Below, in pieces: positions 10,100-33,203 of a DNA stretch of 64,000 nucleotides (within the stretch, counting starts at the first letter, position 1; each line of letters opens with the position of its first letter). The stretch is from positions 457,001-521,000 of the forward strand of contig WPIO01000016.1 in NCBI GenBank assembly GCA_009760855.2, written 5' to 3'. Origin of the DNA: Cristatella mucedo (lineage: Eukaryota > Bryozoa > Phylactolaemata > Cristatellidae). A program made the position numbers and the translations under genes. Below the pieces are notes generated by a model, which did no database searches, was not told where the DNA came from, and worked only from the letters and a program-made list of their open reading frames with translations.

Positions 10100-11960
10100 T
10101 CATGGCACTCTAATTCTCAGGCGGCCTCTTGGCGGAGGAGCCGACGAGCGAGAGGCGCCGCCGCACTCCCCGGCGCTTCCGCTTTGTACTCTCCGAATGG
10201 CAGGGAACGTTCGTTTTATTGGAGGGCCAGCCGACAGAGAGACTTCCGGCGGGCGGCGCGCCTCGTTCTCCGAACCTCGGGCCCTTCCAATGCGAGCAAT
10301 GTCCTATTCTTGGGGGGAGGAGGCCCACAAACTTTTCAAAAGAGGACGCACTGACATCGTTCTCCGCCCTCGGGGTCGACATTTATCCCCCCCTGCCAAA
10401 TCCTGGCTCTGCGCCTGCGCTGCCAGAGCTGAAGAAGTTGCGTCAGCACCAGGCGCGCGTGGGGCGCGCGAGCGTGATCGGGCCGGTCGGAGGCAGACGC
10501 AGCAGATGCGATGTATCTTCGGTGGCGTGCGTGGGTGACACGGCTAGCTAGTCCGTGCACGTGCACGCTGCGTGCGTGCGCAGCTCTCGCGTCACCGCCG
10601 ACGAGGCGCGAGAGAGCTGCGCCTCCCTTTAGATACGAAAGGCAAACACTCGAAATAGCGTAATAATTTGCACAGTTCGCGGGCGGCGGTTGACCGTACG
10701 CACGCAAAGGTTGCAAAAAAGAATTGTCCGGAGCAGTTTTTAGCGCGGCTAACGCTATGCTTGCGTGGCTTAATGGAAAAACCCCGGCCATTCAGTATCG
10801 TACCAATACACACGAGGCTGTTCGATAAGCTGACCTTTATCATATCTTTGCAGCTACGTCACGGTGACTTCCGCTTGGACCCGTGACCCCGAAAGAGAGT
10901 TCGATGGCGATTGTGCAGCCGCAGTGACGCTAATTGGCAGCCAATTAAACAGCCCCGAGATAAGCTGGCTGAGTACATAAATCTCCCAGTTTCTTTTTTG
11001 CTAGCCAGAAGTCTCAATCCTTGCGTAAGGTGGCAATCGTAGGGACGCTGGTTCGCGCGGCGCGGCCGCCTGATGGCCAGCTACAGGCGGCGGCAGAGCC
11101 AGAGGGGGGCGCGGGCGGGAGAAATCTGCCCCCTCCCTCTTTAGTGGGCAGCGACCTGGACCGCCCTCCTTATTCCAAAGCGCCCAGACCGTCGTCAGCG
11201 ACGAAATTATGGCGTAGTTCCACTGACTGGATGAACAAACGCCGAAATCGTGCCGATAAACGCAACGATTCAGTGCTGTACTTTTTTTAGTTATTTTGGT
11301 AATTTTAATTTAATTTTTAAATTTTTAGTAATTTAATTTTAGTAACTTTTAGTAATTTTTTTTAGCAAATCTTGCGATTCTTGCCACCCTCGGTGAACAT
11401 CCTGGCCCCACCGCTGGCCGCAGCCACATTCAGGTCACTCGCTTGAGGCTAGGCCCCGAGCCGCCGCTGCCGCCGCCGCCGCCTAGCGGGCTTGGCTGTC
11501 CACGTGATCTTCCTCTGCGGAGCTGCCGAAGGGCGACCGGAGCCGGAATTGAGATTTGACCCCAAGTGTGTCGATCGAGCTTTGAAGGGCACCTCTGCGG
11601 CGCCTCCGTCATTAAAATAGTTGCAATTATTATTCTAATTGCTATTTATCACTATTATACTCGCGGTCGAGCCTAAAACGTGGGCTACGCCTGTACTCTT
11701 GGAGCTCTAACCCACATTGGTAAGCGAAAGAGGAACTTAAAAGCGGCACGGTGAGCACAGCGAGGCTCCTCCTCGCTCCGCGTCGTCGCTCCGCTTCCGG
11801 TTAGTCGTTGAGGGCTTGGAATCCGTGGCCAAAGTCGCGGCGGAATCCATTGCACGCACTTCGATCGACTGCGAGCTTACGTCGTAACTCAGCGCCGGGC
11901 TGCTGCTGCGGCGGAGGGTCCTCCTTGGGAGGGCGATAATGCACGCTTTTCTTGAATTAC
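10100..11960. other. GC-rich spacer, no gene recognised
   Basis: Includes open frames of about 140 codons (10129-10551 on +, 10336-10791 on -) without recognisable domains. 11281-11366 is an AT-rich tract of degenerate TTTTAGTAA units. Confidence 0.4.
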
Positions 11961-11967
11961 CAAACGA

Positions 11968-12010
11968 TCGAGCTTCTTTTGGTGAATCGCTAAGTGCTTA
12001 GAAAGAGTTT
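11968..12010 (+). mobile_element. LINE A tail stub
   Basis: GAGCTTCTTTTGGTGAATCG and AGTGCTTAGAAAGAG match the LINE A tail, then the sequence switches to LINE B on the minus strand. Confidence 0.5.
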
Positions 12011-13545
12011 AACTCCACAGAGCTCGAAATACCGTGTGGGTGTTTCGCAGGAGAGTTGTGTGTAGCGCACTCACAGCCTAAAAAAATAATTCATTTATAT
12101 AGCGCCCGAAGAGAACTTAATCTCTATTTGGGCGCTTCCCATATGCCTCGGGGCTCGAGCCCACGACCTCAGCCAGGCCTTGGTCGGGGCGAGCACCTTA
12201 ACCGCTGGACCAAACCAGCTCGGCCTAAGCAGCTTTCGGTACGCATTCGGTAGCCAACAGACGCTAACCCACGAAACAAAGAGAAAGTGGGAAGCACAGC
12301 AGAGTCAAGAGATCAGTTGAGGTAGTGAGAACAGCATGGAAGTAGCAGCTCAGGACCGCAGGAAAGGATGTGCTATAGTCAGCCGCAGGAGAGTAGTTCG
12401 TGATCAATGGTGGCGAAAGCAGCTGACAGATCTAGCACAGCAGAGCTAGGGCAGTGACGTTGTCGTCATTATAGCCACATAGAATGTCCTTGTTTACATG
12501 GAAGAGAGAAGTTTCAGTGGAGCGCTGCCTCTTTAACCCAGATTAAAATGTTTCTGACATTTCATTCTTTTCAATTTGTTCAACCAGCTGCCTAGCAACA
12601 ATTTGTTCAAGAATCTTTGACACGAAAAGAAAAAGAGAAAATGAGCGATAGTTTGTAAGAACATTTGTATCTAACCCAGGTATTTTAAGTACGGGCCTAA
12701 CGATTGCTGATTTGAAGGACTTGGGTACGACATTTTTACCAAAGAAGCCTTTAAAATCTCGGTTATGGCAGAGCTAAGAGTTGGTCTGCCAGTGAAGACC
12801 ACAGAGATTCTGGTATAGGGTTTTCAGGAGACAAGCTCTTTTTGCTAGACTTAATTAAGGCAGCCACATCGCATGCAGAAACCTCGGAAAACCTTTTAAG
12901 GAATGTCGTAGGTTGCGATTTCACAATTGCTTTACTCGGAGGGGGCTTTACGAAGACACAAATGTGCACAATTTTTTCAGTAAAGAAGGCTGAAAACTTT
13001 TCCGCTGAGCCGTTATTAACTGGGGAGTCAGATCTCTCAGCCCAGGCCAGTAAATGGTTTAATTTCTTATAAATCTGTTTAGGGTCCGACTGGCAGGAAT
13101 TCAGCTTTCGAGTGAAACAATAAGTCCTGGCTTTTTTAAGCTTCCGGATGTAAACTCGAAGGAAGTCTTTGAAATTGACTAGATCTGTATCAGACCCCGA
13201 TTTCTTAAAACGATGTCCAAGCCTGTGCTTCACACGACGCATCTTTTGAAGTTTTTTGTAAATTGAAAGGAATCTCTACACGAATAGAATGAACGGGAGC
13301 GTGCTGGTCAAGAGCACTCCCAAGTGTCATGTTCACTGCGTCAGTGAGAGTATCGAGACCACCGATCGAGTCTGGGTGCAGATCAAGAAGACCTGTACCA
13401 CAAATAGATTTCAAAAACTTGTCAATGTCAATGCTTTGTAAGTTACGTCGCTTGACAAGTTTGACATTACCCTAAACGTACAAGGGAGCAGGAACAGTGA
13501 ACAAGACCGAACGATGATCCGAGAGGGTCAGCGGGCACACCACAA
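12008..13545 (-). mobile_element. LINE B copy, minus strand, internally deleted
   Basis: Reading leftward: endonuclease end LVVCPLTLSDHRSVLFTVPA; the pre-RT linker (DIDKFLKSICG, AEKFSAFFTEKI, ENPIPESLWS); the RT start with stops; then a jump from the LSAAF-like motif straight to the C-terminal SPAADYSTSFPAVLSCYF and the 3' UTR. A SINE1 copy interrupts the UTR. Confidence 0.85.
12082..12222 (-). mobile_element. SINE1 copy nested in LINE B
   Basis: On the minus strand: tRNA-like A box (TGGTCCAGCGGTTAAGG), B box GGGCTCGAGCCC (12151-12162), then GATTAAGTTCTCTTCGGGCG and GCTATATAAATGAATTA. It is flanked by a 6-bp target-site duplication GCCTAA (12076-12081 and 12223-12228) in the LINE B 3' UTR. 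Confidence 0.9.
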
Positions 13546-14907
13546 GGTCAGGGACGGGAATGTCACTATCCTAGCTCTGCTAGATCTGTCAGCTACCTTC
13601 GACAACATTGATCACGATGTTAAACTTGAACGATTGAGAACAATGATCGGTCTGGCAGACGAGGCACTAGCTTGGTTTAAATCGTACTTGTATGATCGTG
13701 TTCAATCCGTGTCGTGTGGGGGTCAGGTCTCAATGCGAGACCGGTCATCCGTGGAGTCCCTCAAGGGTCCGTCCTCGACCCACTGTCCTCCATTTATGCT
13801 CAACCTCTGGAAAAAGTGATTAACGCCTTTGGAATAGGATGTCACTTTAATGCTGACAATAATCAGCTGTATTTATCATTCAAACCGTCAGAATCTGCTG
13901 CAGCAACTAGAAACCGAATGCTTGCCTTGCCGACATTCGATCCTTGATGTCGGAAAACTTCTTGAAACTAAATGAAGATAAAACCAAACTGCCACTCATA
14001 TGACCCCCTAAGCGTGTGGCTGGATTAAAAAGCTTTGCTCTTCTAATAGGTGATGCTGTTGTACGATCATCAATCACCATGTGCTCGAAATTCAGGTGTC
14101 GTTTTCGACAGCTGCCTGAATTTTAAAAGGTTTATTCAGAAGACTGCTCCTACAGCTAGCCGTCACGTTCGATCGCTATCCAAAATTAGGACCTGTCTTC
14201 CACAGTGGCTTGCAAAAAATTTAACCAGCTCCTTAGTTCTGTCTCAGCTTGATTATTGTAATTCCCTTTTGGCAGGGCTACCAAAGAAGGCAGCTAGAAC
14301 ACGGCAGCTAGCAGTGAATATTGCTGCAAGGCTAGTCTTCAAGTCACAGAGGTTTGTGCACGTGTCTCCTTTGCTAAATGAGCTAGGATGGATGCTGGTT
14401 GATCAACGAATACAGAGCAAAGTTCTTACACTGACCCACAAGGCACGCCACGGCTTGGCTCCTTCGTACCTATCTGAACTGCTGCACCAGTTTCAGCCTC
14501 TTTGTACCCTCAGGTCCAAGATGGACAATAAAATAGCTGTTCCATTCCACCGTTTAAAGACCGTTGATAACACAAGCTTTAGCTGTACAGGTTCTAGACT
14601 GTGGAACTCGCTTCCACAATTCTTACGGAGCGACAACTACTCTCCTGCTGCCGACTGTGGCTCATCCTTTTCAGCGGTCCTGAGCATCTACTTCCATGCT
14701 ACTCAGTAACTCAACTGCTCTCCTGACTCTGCTATGCTTCCCACTTTCTCTAAGTTGCGTGAGACGAAGTCTGTTGGCTACCGAATGCATACCGAAAGCC
14801 GCTTAGGCTGTGAGTGTGCTGTACAAAACTCTCCTGCGTAACACCCACATAGTCTTTATAGCTTTGCGGAGTTCCAGACGGAGATAAATTACATTACACT
14901 GCATTAT
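13546..14907 (+). mobile_element. LINE B copy, RT to 3' end
   Basis: Encodes ALLDLSATFDNIDHDVKLER, RGVPQGSVLDPL, a mutated active site (NADNNQLY for YADDTQLY), LDYCNSLLAGLPKKAA and then a 219-codon open C-terminal part ending FHATQ. The 3' UTR ends in a short TTACA run. It lies head to head with the minus-strand copy. Confidence 0.92.
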
Positions 14908-15107
14908 AGTGGTCGTTGCGTATGAAAGCAGGAGATTAGTTTTCGTCCCTCTTGCCTGCATGGAAATCCAGGTAACCCTTCGCTGAGTGGCTGCTTCCGG
15001 AGAGAGGGTGGCTGCCAGTCAGAATACTGGTATAACTATTTGACCAACATTAACTTTTAAATAGGGTGCATTTCAAGAGACTAACGTGCTAGAAATGCAG
15101 TCCGAAG

Positions 15108-15190
15108 TTTAATAATAATAATAATACATTTGTATAGCGCCCTCAGAGAACTTAATCTATTTCTAGGCACTCTATGTATGCTGTAAAGGA
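15108..15190 (-). mobile_element. Solo LINE A/SINE1 type 3' tail
   Basis: (AAT)n, then TATAGCGCCCTCAGAGAACT and TTTCTAGGCACTCTATG: the reversed common tail. ACATTTGTATAGCG is closer to the SINE1 version. Confidence 0.75.
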
Positions 15191-15194
15191 GTCT

Positions 15195-15655
15195 GCCGAG
15201 TTTCAAACAAACGAGAGCATTAAGAACAACGCGGAAACGGAAGCGAGACGCCACCCATACCGAAAGTGTAATAGAATAGAAATAGCCGACCGGCAGTCGA
15301 GCGAGCAACTCGAGGATTCGATTGGTGCGGCGGCAATTGATTCGAAAGTTATTGGAAAGTGCAGCCAATTTCTTCGTAGTTTATCGCGCGCAGGAGCCCG
15401 TGCGAAACGAGACTGCTTCCGTGGGCTTTGTAGATACGATAGTGAAACCAAGCAAAGAACTGACGAGTTTGCGAATTGCGCAGAGCCGAGCTGAGAGCGG
15501 GTAGCGAAAAGCAGCAGAGAAGACTGCTAGACTGCGACTGTGACTGGAGACTACAATGCTAGAAGACTGCGCAATGCTACGTATACGTTTATGTATGCAC
15601 TGTGGGCCAGGCTAGCGGGTGCGAAGGGCTGACAACTCTACTTGACTCCGCCCTC
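15195..15655. other. Spacer without recognisable features
   Basis: Short overlapping frames on both strands with no family resemblance and no repeats recognised. Confidence 0.35.
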
Positions 15656-15658
15656 CCA

Positions 15659-15810
15659 TGCCAGCCTGGGTGGTGTAGGGTACTCGCTCTGCACGACGCA
15701 AGTCGTAGGTTCGAGTCCTGCTGCAGGCAATCCTATATTGCCTGCTGCAAGCCGCGATAACAGCCGTTAAGGCTCATCAGTCGCTATACAAATAAGGCTG
15801 CTTGTTTTTA
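15659..15810 (+). mobile_element. SINE2 copy
   Basis: A-box-like TGGTGTAGGGTACTCGC, B box GGTTCGAGTCC at 15708-15718, body TTGCCTGCTGCAAGC and AACAGCCGTTAAGGCTCATC, tail CGCTATACAAATAAGGCTG. Confidence 0.85.
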
Positions 15811-16679
15811 TCTGAGCCCCTGCTGCTGCCAGATCCCGCCACACCCCCCGAAGCAGCCAAATCCTTTAAGCCCAGGTCCTTGGGAGGGTGACGTTCGGCG
15901 GAAGGAACACTGGTAGCAGCGCTGTGACGTCAGTCGTGATATCCTGATACACCCGCTTTAGTTGAACTTTAGGTTACCGTGGCCTCCCCGACTAATCAAT
16001 CGAGTGTGACTTGGTTCCTTCCTACGCGCTAGCAGCTGAGAGTGAGGGCCAAAACGGTAGCTTAAGAGGAAGCCAGTTCTGACTGCGGTGGAGAAAGGCC
16101 AGTCACCCTCGTGATACTCTCATGCCATCTGCGACGGCTCTATGGTTACATTATTACTATCAGACGGAAAGTCGTGCTTTGGGGGACGCGTCATTATTTA
16201 GCAGGATTTACGTTCTTTTCCAAGATTTTGAGTAGTGTGGTCTGGTGACCGTCTAGGGCTTTTTCACAATTGGTATTTACTACCCTTAGCGAAGCCAGGT
16301 CAAAACATACGTCAGCTTTAGAAATGTCTAAAAAACATAAGTTTTCTAGATCTTTTTCTGGTCATAAATCAATCATTGAAACTTCGGATTGCCTTCCCCT
16401 CACATATTTATTTGTCTATTGACAGCCTTCGTAAGCAAACCTCGCTTTGATAGTAATTTCGCTCAGTTACGCCGCAAGAAATGCCTTTAAGGTATTGATA
16501 ATAACAATAATAATCGGTTGTCGGCATAATACCCTGAGATAAGGAGCTCCTATTATCCAGGCACTTCGGGACTCGCTGCAAGAGAATCAGCAATCATTGG
16601 TTAATGACAGGCGTTGGGTTATTGTGCGTCAGTCTAGGGCGGCTGGCCCTCTTCTGAGGCAGGATTCCTAAAATAGGGG
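15811..16679. other. Spacer upstream of flotillin-1
   Basis: No genes or repeats of the window's families were seen. It contains short AATAAT runs near 16498-16510. Confidence 0.35.
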
Positions 16680-16893
16680 GGCGTGAGATCACGTGGGGTA
16701 CGGTGGCGTCACGTGGGCAACACGCCCCACCCGCTGTGACGGGAGCTGCGCGTGACCGGTCGCGGGCGCGCACAATCGACCAATCAGCATTCGCCGTGGC
16801 TCTGCTGCGGATTTCTGCCCCACTTCGGTTACATTTCGAGCCCGCCGCAGCCTATCTCCCGCGACCTCAGCGAAGCTAGCTCGTCAATCGAGG
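16680..16893 (+). promoter_or_regulatory. Promoter-like region of flotillin-1
   Basis: This GC-rich stretch lies directly upstream of the flotillin start codon. It has two TCACGTGGG E-boxes near 16686 and 16706 and a CCAAT box (CCAATCAG) at 16780-16787, about 110 bases before the ATG. E-boxes of this form bind USF/MITF/TFE-type factors and CCAAT binds NF-Y in animals; binding here is inference. No TATA box is obvious, which fits a housekeeping gene. The transcription start site and any 5' UTR intron cannot be set from the sequence. Confidence 0.45.
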
Positions 16894-28795
<11,902 letters not shown>

Positions 28796-29182
28796 TGCTC
28801 GCCCCGGGCGTCTCGTCTCGTGTAGCAGCTGTCGGTACTAGCCGGTACTTTCGGTCTCTCTTTGTCTGCCTTCTTGCCGGAGCCTGCCCACCGTCGACCT
28901 ACGATGACTTGAATACTCTGCTTAATTGAAATGGTGCACTCTCACGTGGACCACTCCACAGGGCAGGTCTCCGCAGACTCCTCCAGCGCACCATCCCAGT
29001 ACCCAGCTCTGCTCGGCGGCGCAGTGCCTCGTTGTGGCCGCAAGCACGGCCAGCCTATTGTCTATTGTCTTGATTGGTTTGCTTCTTCATGTATATGTAT
29101 ATCGCTTCTTCGCGTACTTGCTTCCGTGTTCTTCTATTGCTGCACAAGCACTGGTACAGCTGTAACTGGGAACTCACGTTGT

Positions 29183-29188
29183 AATAAA
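29183..29188 (+). terminator. Poly(A) signal of flotillin-1
   Basis: AATAAA lies 388 bases after the flotillin stop codon, giving a 3' UTR of about 0.4 kb. It is followed by a T/G-rich stretch (CTCTGTCG, TTTGTGGTG) as expected of a downstream element. No other AATAAA lies between the stop and this point. Confidence 0.6.
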
Positions 29189-29310
29189 TTGTCACCGTTC
29201 TCTGTCGTTAAAAAGTCTTTGTGGTGCTCCTACGGATCGGCAGCTGGCAGGTTTCTTGCTGATTCAGGCAGCTGCTTTGCTGTTAGCTCTGGTTCACGGC
29301 ATTTGCCTGT

Positions 29311-29470
29311 GCCCTTGATGGCACACTAGGTAAGGTGGTTTGCTTTTCACGACTTCGGTCCCGATATCGTGGGTTCTAATCCTGTGGTGGGCGATCCTTT
29401 ATCGCCACTGCAAGGCTCTTCTGTCGCTATACAAAAGGGGCTGTTAAATCAGCCGGTATTTATTTTACTT
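29311..29470 (+). mobile_element. SINE2 copy
   Basis: GGCACACTAGGTAAGGTGGT head, B box GTGGGTTCTAATCC near 29370, GTGGGCGATCCTTTATCGCC, TCGCTATACAAAAGGGGCTG and TTAAATCAGCCGGTATTTAT. It lies just past the flotillin poly(A) signal and is nearly full length. Confidence 0.88.
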
Positions 29471-30320
29471 TAATTGATAGCAGCGGTAAAAGTGCTTGAG
29501 ACAGAATGGTGGTGGCTCAGTCAAGGCAAACTGTCGGTCGATCGATCCGTATTAGGGTACCGATGGCATGTCACGAGCTATGAGCCTATGCTCACAGCTT
29601 ATGTATCACCGATCGCCGAAACTGGCTTTCAGACGCATGCCCGGGAGCTTCCGAGATGATCTGTCTTAGGCGATGGTCGCTCAAATTCAGCCAGATGCCG
29701 GCCAAGTTGTGCACGTGCTCGGCTCTCAAACAATGGCACGTGCATCCTTCCTAGATATTTCCATGTTTTAGAAAACCTATTGGGCCATGAGTAGGCTGAT
29801 TCGGCGGCTCCAGCTGAACCAACCGGATTGTGGCAGATAATTATTATGCGTGGTTGTGCGCTAGTTTATTGCCAAGGCCATTAAAAAGCCTGCACCCTGA
29901 GATACGTAGGCAGTCAGGATTCGAGACTCGGGGCTGATTGGAGCTGATTCGAGCTCTAGACCTCAGAGCCGTTGGTGAGCACATGGCCGCTGTTGAGCGC
30001 CTGTAAGCGGCTGCTGCTGTCAAATAGACGCCTACGTTAAGGATACGAACTTGTAGCAGCCCTCAGCAACCACACTGAGTTCGTGATACACCAGTGGCCT
30101 CAGAATGGCTTCGGCTAGAGGAGGCTGCAGGCCGAGATCCACACGGCGTAGTGGCGGCAACCATGTAAAGAATGTCTTGTAGCCGCTCGGTGTAAGAACT
30201 GCATGCGGTGCCGGCCTCTCAGATTGAACTGGCCAATTGCGCCGATCGAGGCTGAGCAGCGCCGTCGAGCACGCCAGTCCCAAGATGTCGTGCCAAGATG
30301 GGCAGCTACTAGCAGCATAA

Positions 30321-30322
<2 letters not shown>

Positions 30323-30395
<73 letters not shown>
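30323..30395 (+). repeat. (GA)n microsatellite
   Basis: Perfect GA array with one AAAG interruption near its end; separated by 42 bases from the next array. Confidence 0.97.
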
Positions 30396-30396
<1 letters not shown>

Positions 30397-30434
30397 GAAC
30401 ACGAATATTCGGGCACTCGCACGTACAGGGATGC

Positions 30435-30603
<169 letters not shown>

Positions 30604-30805
30604 TGAGGAAGAAAAGAGGGAGAACTTGATCAGGAGAGGTCACACAAGTTCAAGCAATCGCAGGTCTCGTGCACTTCGAAGCAAGAATTTCAACTGACTG
30701 GGTTTGCTGGGTTGTCTTTGTGGTGTTCTTGACTCCAGCAGCAGCAACTATCAGCAGCACAAGCAGCAACAAACAGCTGTAGCAGCTCAGACTCGGGGGC
30801 CGCAG

Positions 30806-30839
30806 ACCAGTTGCTGCAGCTCTAGCTGCAGCAACTGGT
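30806..30839. repeat. Near-perfect 34-nt palindrome
   Basis: ACCAGTTGCTGCAGCT pairs completely with AGCTGCAGCAACTGGT around a 2-nt centre. Confidence 0.85.
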
Positions 30840-31103
30840 GCCGTGACGTGCGACAGTACAAAGCTGGAAAGAGAGCACCCTCCCTACTGCATGTCGTGCA
30901 TACTAGCCTCAGCATGGGCGATGACCTTGCAACAAGGCTGCCGTGGGCTGCCCTTCCACCACTGTGGAGCTCTTAACTCCTGCAGCATTCCACACGCACG
31001 CGCCGTGTCCCACTCCAAATTTGGCTTAAAACCTCCGGTCGCTTTCTCTTGGTGCGACCTTCTAGAAACGAGTGTTAGTAGCTGATAAGTGGTAAGACTC
31101 CAT

Positions 31104-31268
31104 TTCGCATGCTGACCCTGTGCATGTCACCTTAAACCATGCTATGCTTTTTTTCATTCAGCATGCTAGCATTAAGTATTCGATCATGCTTCCTTTGTAA
31201 CAAATGTAAGGTGCCTAGAGAGATTAAGTGCTCTAAGAGTGCTATGCACATGTATTATCATTATTGTA
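31104..31268 (+). mobile_element. LINE A 3' end
   Basis: TTCGCATGCTGACCCTGTGC, TTTGTAACAAATGTAAGGTG, CCTAGAGAGATTAAGTGCTC and a short ATTATCATTATT tail. Confidence 0.82.
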
Positions 31269-31529
31269 TGAGCGATCATCGTCGCTGCCGTATTTCTGCT
31301 ACTGTCTGCCTACTTGCATGCATTGGTGCAGCACCTACAAGTAACTAGCCGAGCTAGAAGGTTCAGGCGTCACCGGTATTCATCAGGCGTCGGCTGATGC
31401 TAGCTCAGCTACGAGCACTGCTTTGGGAAAGTTCTGACCGGAAGTGGAAGCCGCACAGCTAGCCTTGAAAACAAGCTCAAGCCTAGTCACCGGAAGCCTT
31501 ACGGAGCCGCCTCTGCTTGAGGGCGCCTT

Positions 31530-31620
31530 ATAATGATAATAATAATAATAATGCACTTGATAGAGCGCCCTCAGAGAACTCAATCTCTCTCTAGGCGCTT
31601 TACATTTGCTGTAAAGCGAA
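31530..31620 (-). mobile_element. Solo LINE A 3' tail
   Basis: (AATAAT)n, GCACTTGATAGAGCGCCCTC, AATCTCTCTCTAGGCGCTTT, ending in TTGCTGTAAAGCG. Confidence 0.85.
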
Positions 31621-31825
31621 AGCGCCTTGCAGAGAGCGTTCAAATCCGCTCATTACGCGGGCCTTTCGAAAACCGTCGATAACTAACCCTGTATCTCCAT
31701 TTGAAGAGCCTAAAGTTGAGCTCCGTCGGGGGGGGGGGGGGTAACTCGACAAACCACTACAAACGTGTCTAAAAGAGTCTTTCTCCTCAGCAACTCTACT
31801 AAACGCGACCGCATTCCCTGCATCG

Positions 31826-31905
31826 AACTATCGATCTATCGATCCATCGATCCATCGATCCATCGATCCATCGATCTATCGATCCATCGATCCATCGAAC
31901 TCTCG
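31826..31905 (+). repeat. 8-bp tandem repeat ATCGATCC
   Basis: About ten copies of ATCGATCC/ATCGATCT. Each unit contains the palindrome ATCGAT. Confidence 0.92.
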
Positions 31906-32810
31906 ATCGTCCCTTTCGACGCCGACTCTGAGCGTGTGCCTGCAACAATGTGATAAAAAATCGAGTAAGAAAATCAGCGTCGCATTTTAGAAACTCGTCG
32001 TGAGCGAATGTTTCGTCAAACGCAGCAATGAAAGACTGAAGTGGAGCCTACGGGCGTCGCCGCGAGATTCAATCTTCAAACTCCCAGCTTCGCAAATCCT
32101 AGTACGATATCCAGCAATTTTTACGGGCCAGTAGCCCACCCAAAAAAAACCTGCGAAATACAGCGATCGCGATATATCAATGCCAACCAACTAGACAGGC
32201 TGTTGCGCTTTATTCGGAGGTCTTGGGTATTGGGTAAAGAGTCAGACTTAGGGGAATCCCCATGGCGGGTAACAGATGTACGAGCGTGGAATGCTTGTGC
32301 GATCGTTCATAAGGTGAGGTGAACAATGCGAATGGAATGCATTCATGAGAAAGTTCCGAGTACATCCACTTTCAAAGACGCTTTTATGATCTTAATTTAG
32401 TAGTTAAAATGCGCCACTGTGCCCTAGGTAGCCGCGGAATTAAAGACAGCGAACATAGTCATTTCACTTATTCTGCATCTGCCGCGTCCAGCTGAGGGAC
32501 TTTTCCGTCATGGCTATGTGTTGTTTCGGTTAGCATCTTCGACTCTTCCGCAGATTCGATCGCTTATTGTGCAAGGAGCTAAGGTAGGAAGCTTAAAAGT
32601 CACCGCTGGTGCCGGTAATTTAGCTGTCTCGTTGACGCCTGTGGCTGATAGCTGATAGCTTATTGCCAGGAACTAGGTAGCAGGTGCAGGCTGCGACTCA
32701 TACTTGCGAGTTGCATGTTTTGTTTGAGTGTTTCTTGCAGCTTTGCCTTTTTAATGTACTAGTTTGTGGCGGTCTATAGCTTCGCAGCGTCACCACCTCA
32801 GGCTAATAAT
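31906..32810. other. Spacer without recognisable features
   Basis: No genes, tails or satellites recognised; AT-balanced sequence with short frames only. Confidence 0.35.
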
Positions 32811-32811
32811 G

Positions 32812-32970
32812 TTTTCTATTGTGTATCTCCGCATGTAACTCTACAGTACAGACCAAGTAGGTATTGCTCCGAAGAGTTTTATATAGCGCTCCCGAAGCAT
32901 AAGCGGCTTTTTTAGCGCATTCGATAGCAACAAACTTCGTCTTATGCAGCAAAGAGAATGCAACTAAATT
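32812..32970 (-). mobile_element. LINE B 3' UTR, diverged
   Basis: GTATCTCCGCATGTAACTCT, AGAGTTTTATATAGCGCTCC, AACAAACTTCGTCTTATGCA: the reversed LINE B end. Confidence 0.75.
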
Positions 32971-33203
32971 GAAATCCTTGGTGATCTGACCGTCAGTCCA
33001 TATTCACCTTAAGTAAGGAATCGCTAACGGCTTCTGTCACCACTTACACTGACTTAGCAAACTTCCGCTCAGCTTTTCCTGTGCGTCAGTGAATCCTGTC
33101 TTTATTTCTGGGTGCTTTGCATGCTTACCCATGCGTGATTTAGTGTACTTTAGGAAGGTTTTGTCAGTTACTCCAGCGATTGAGTCACCTATCATATGCA
33201 CTC

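Noticed and set aside
10129-10551. 140-codon + frame and its overlapping neighbours
   Set aside because: GC-rich spacer where stops are rare in several frames at once; no domain.
12151-12162. tRNA gene from A and B boxes (also 15708, 45318)
   Set aside because: The heads are tRNA-like but lack a full cloverleaf and are followed by constant SINE bodies, so they are SINEs.
13505-13560. LINE B 5' inversion by twin priming
   Set aside because: The minus part continues to its own 3' end and UTR, so it is a separate copy and not the inverted 5' half of the + copy.
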